A DNA stretch of 13,555 nt from UBA11524 sp964391995. GTDB taxonomy: Bacteria; Bacillota; Clostridia; Christensenellales; Aristaeellaceae. The notes under the pieces are model-generated. The model was not told the origin of the DNA. It ran no database searches and saw only the letters and a list, made by a program, of their open reading frames with translations. A program made the position numbers and the translations under genes. Positions 13,553 through 13,555 of the stretch are shown here, one piece after another. The number at the start of each line of letters is the position of its first letter. The stretch's first letter is position 1. The stretch lies in assembly GCA_964391995.1 (NCBI GenBank), contig CAYMOM010000050.1, forward strand, positions 1-13,555. Reading direction: 5' to 3'.

Positions 13553-13555
13553 CTT

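Overview
The window looks like chromosomal DNA from a GC-rich, Gram-positive-type anaerobe of the class Clostridia, probably an uncultured gut lineage. The support is: near-consensus AGGAGG ribosome binding sites, sigma-A type promoters (TTGACA/TATAAT), two proteins with the DUF1292 domain next to RuvX, a YerB-like DUF3048 protein, the order rpsO-pnp-M16 peptidase known from Firmicutes, and a large secreted SH3b/peptidoglycan-binding protein. Species cannot be named from the sequence alone.

Layout. The left half (about 99-7137) is transcribed leftwards. In order of transcription it holds rpsO, pnp, an M16 zinc peptidase, a RuvX-DUF1292 fusion, a small second DUF1292 protein, a strong terminator, and then a separately promoted DUF3048 protein. 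The right half (7435-13190) is transcribed rightwards. It holds an apbE flavin transferase lipoprotein, a membrane-anchored protein with one RnfG-like FMN-binding domain plus three near-identical FMN-binding repeats, a terminator, and a separately promoted 1009-residue secreted protein with eight SH3-like repeats, a peptidoglycan-binding domain and a C-terminal domain with a Cys/His-rich signature. The two halves diverge from a 300-bp region with two good, non-overlapping promoters.

How the genes work together. rpsO-pnp-M16-ruvX is a housekeeping block (translation, RNA turnover, proteolysis, DNA or rRNA processing). apbE and its neighbour form a clear enzyme-substrate pair: ApbE covalently attaches FMN to the Thr of SGAT motifs, and the next gene carries four such motifs outside the membrane. 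This predicts a multi-flavin extracytosolic electron carrier. The SH3b protein is probably bound to the cell wall.

Non-coding DNA. The longer gaps on the left and the right edge are packed with short perfect palindromes arranged like beads (2469-2569, 3929-4030, 4249-4300, 13195-13242). There is also a second hairpin family whose flanks are conserved while its stem sequence changes (4060-4108 and 13274-13322). The rpsO-pnp gap holds a 74-bp direct repeat. The most interesting items are the tetra-flavinylation protein with its ApbE, the C-terminal domain of the SH3b protein, the RuvX-DUF1292 fusion with a possible internal start, and the hairpin families.
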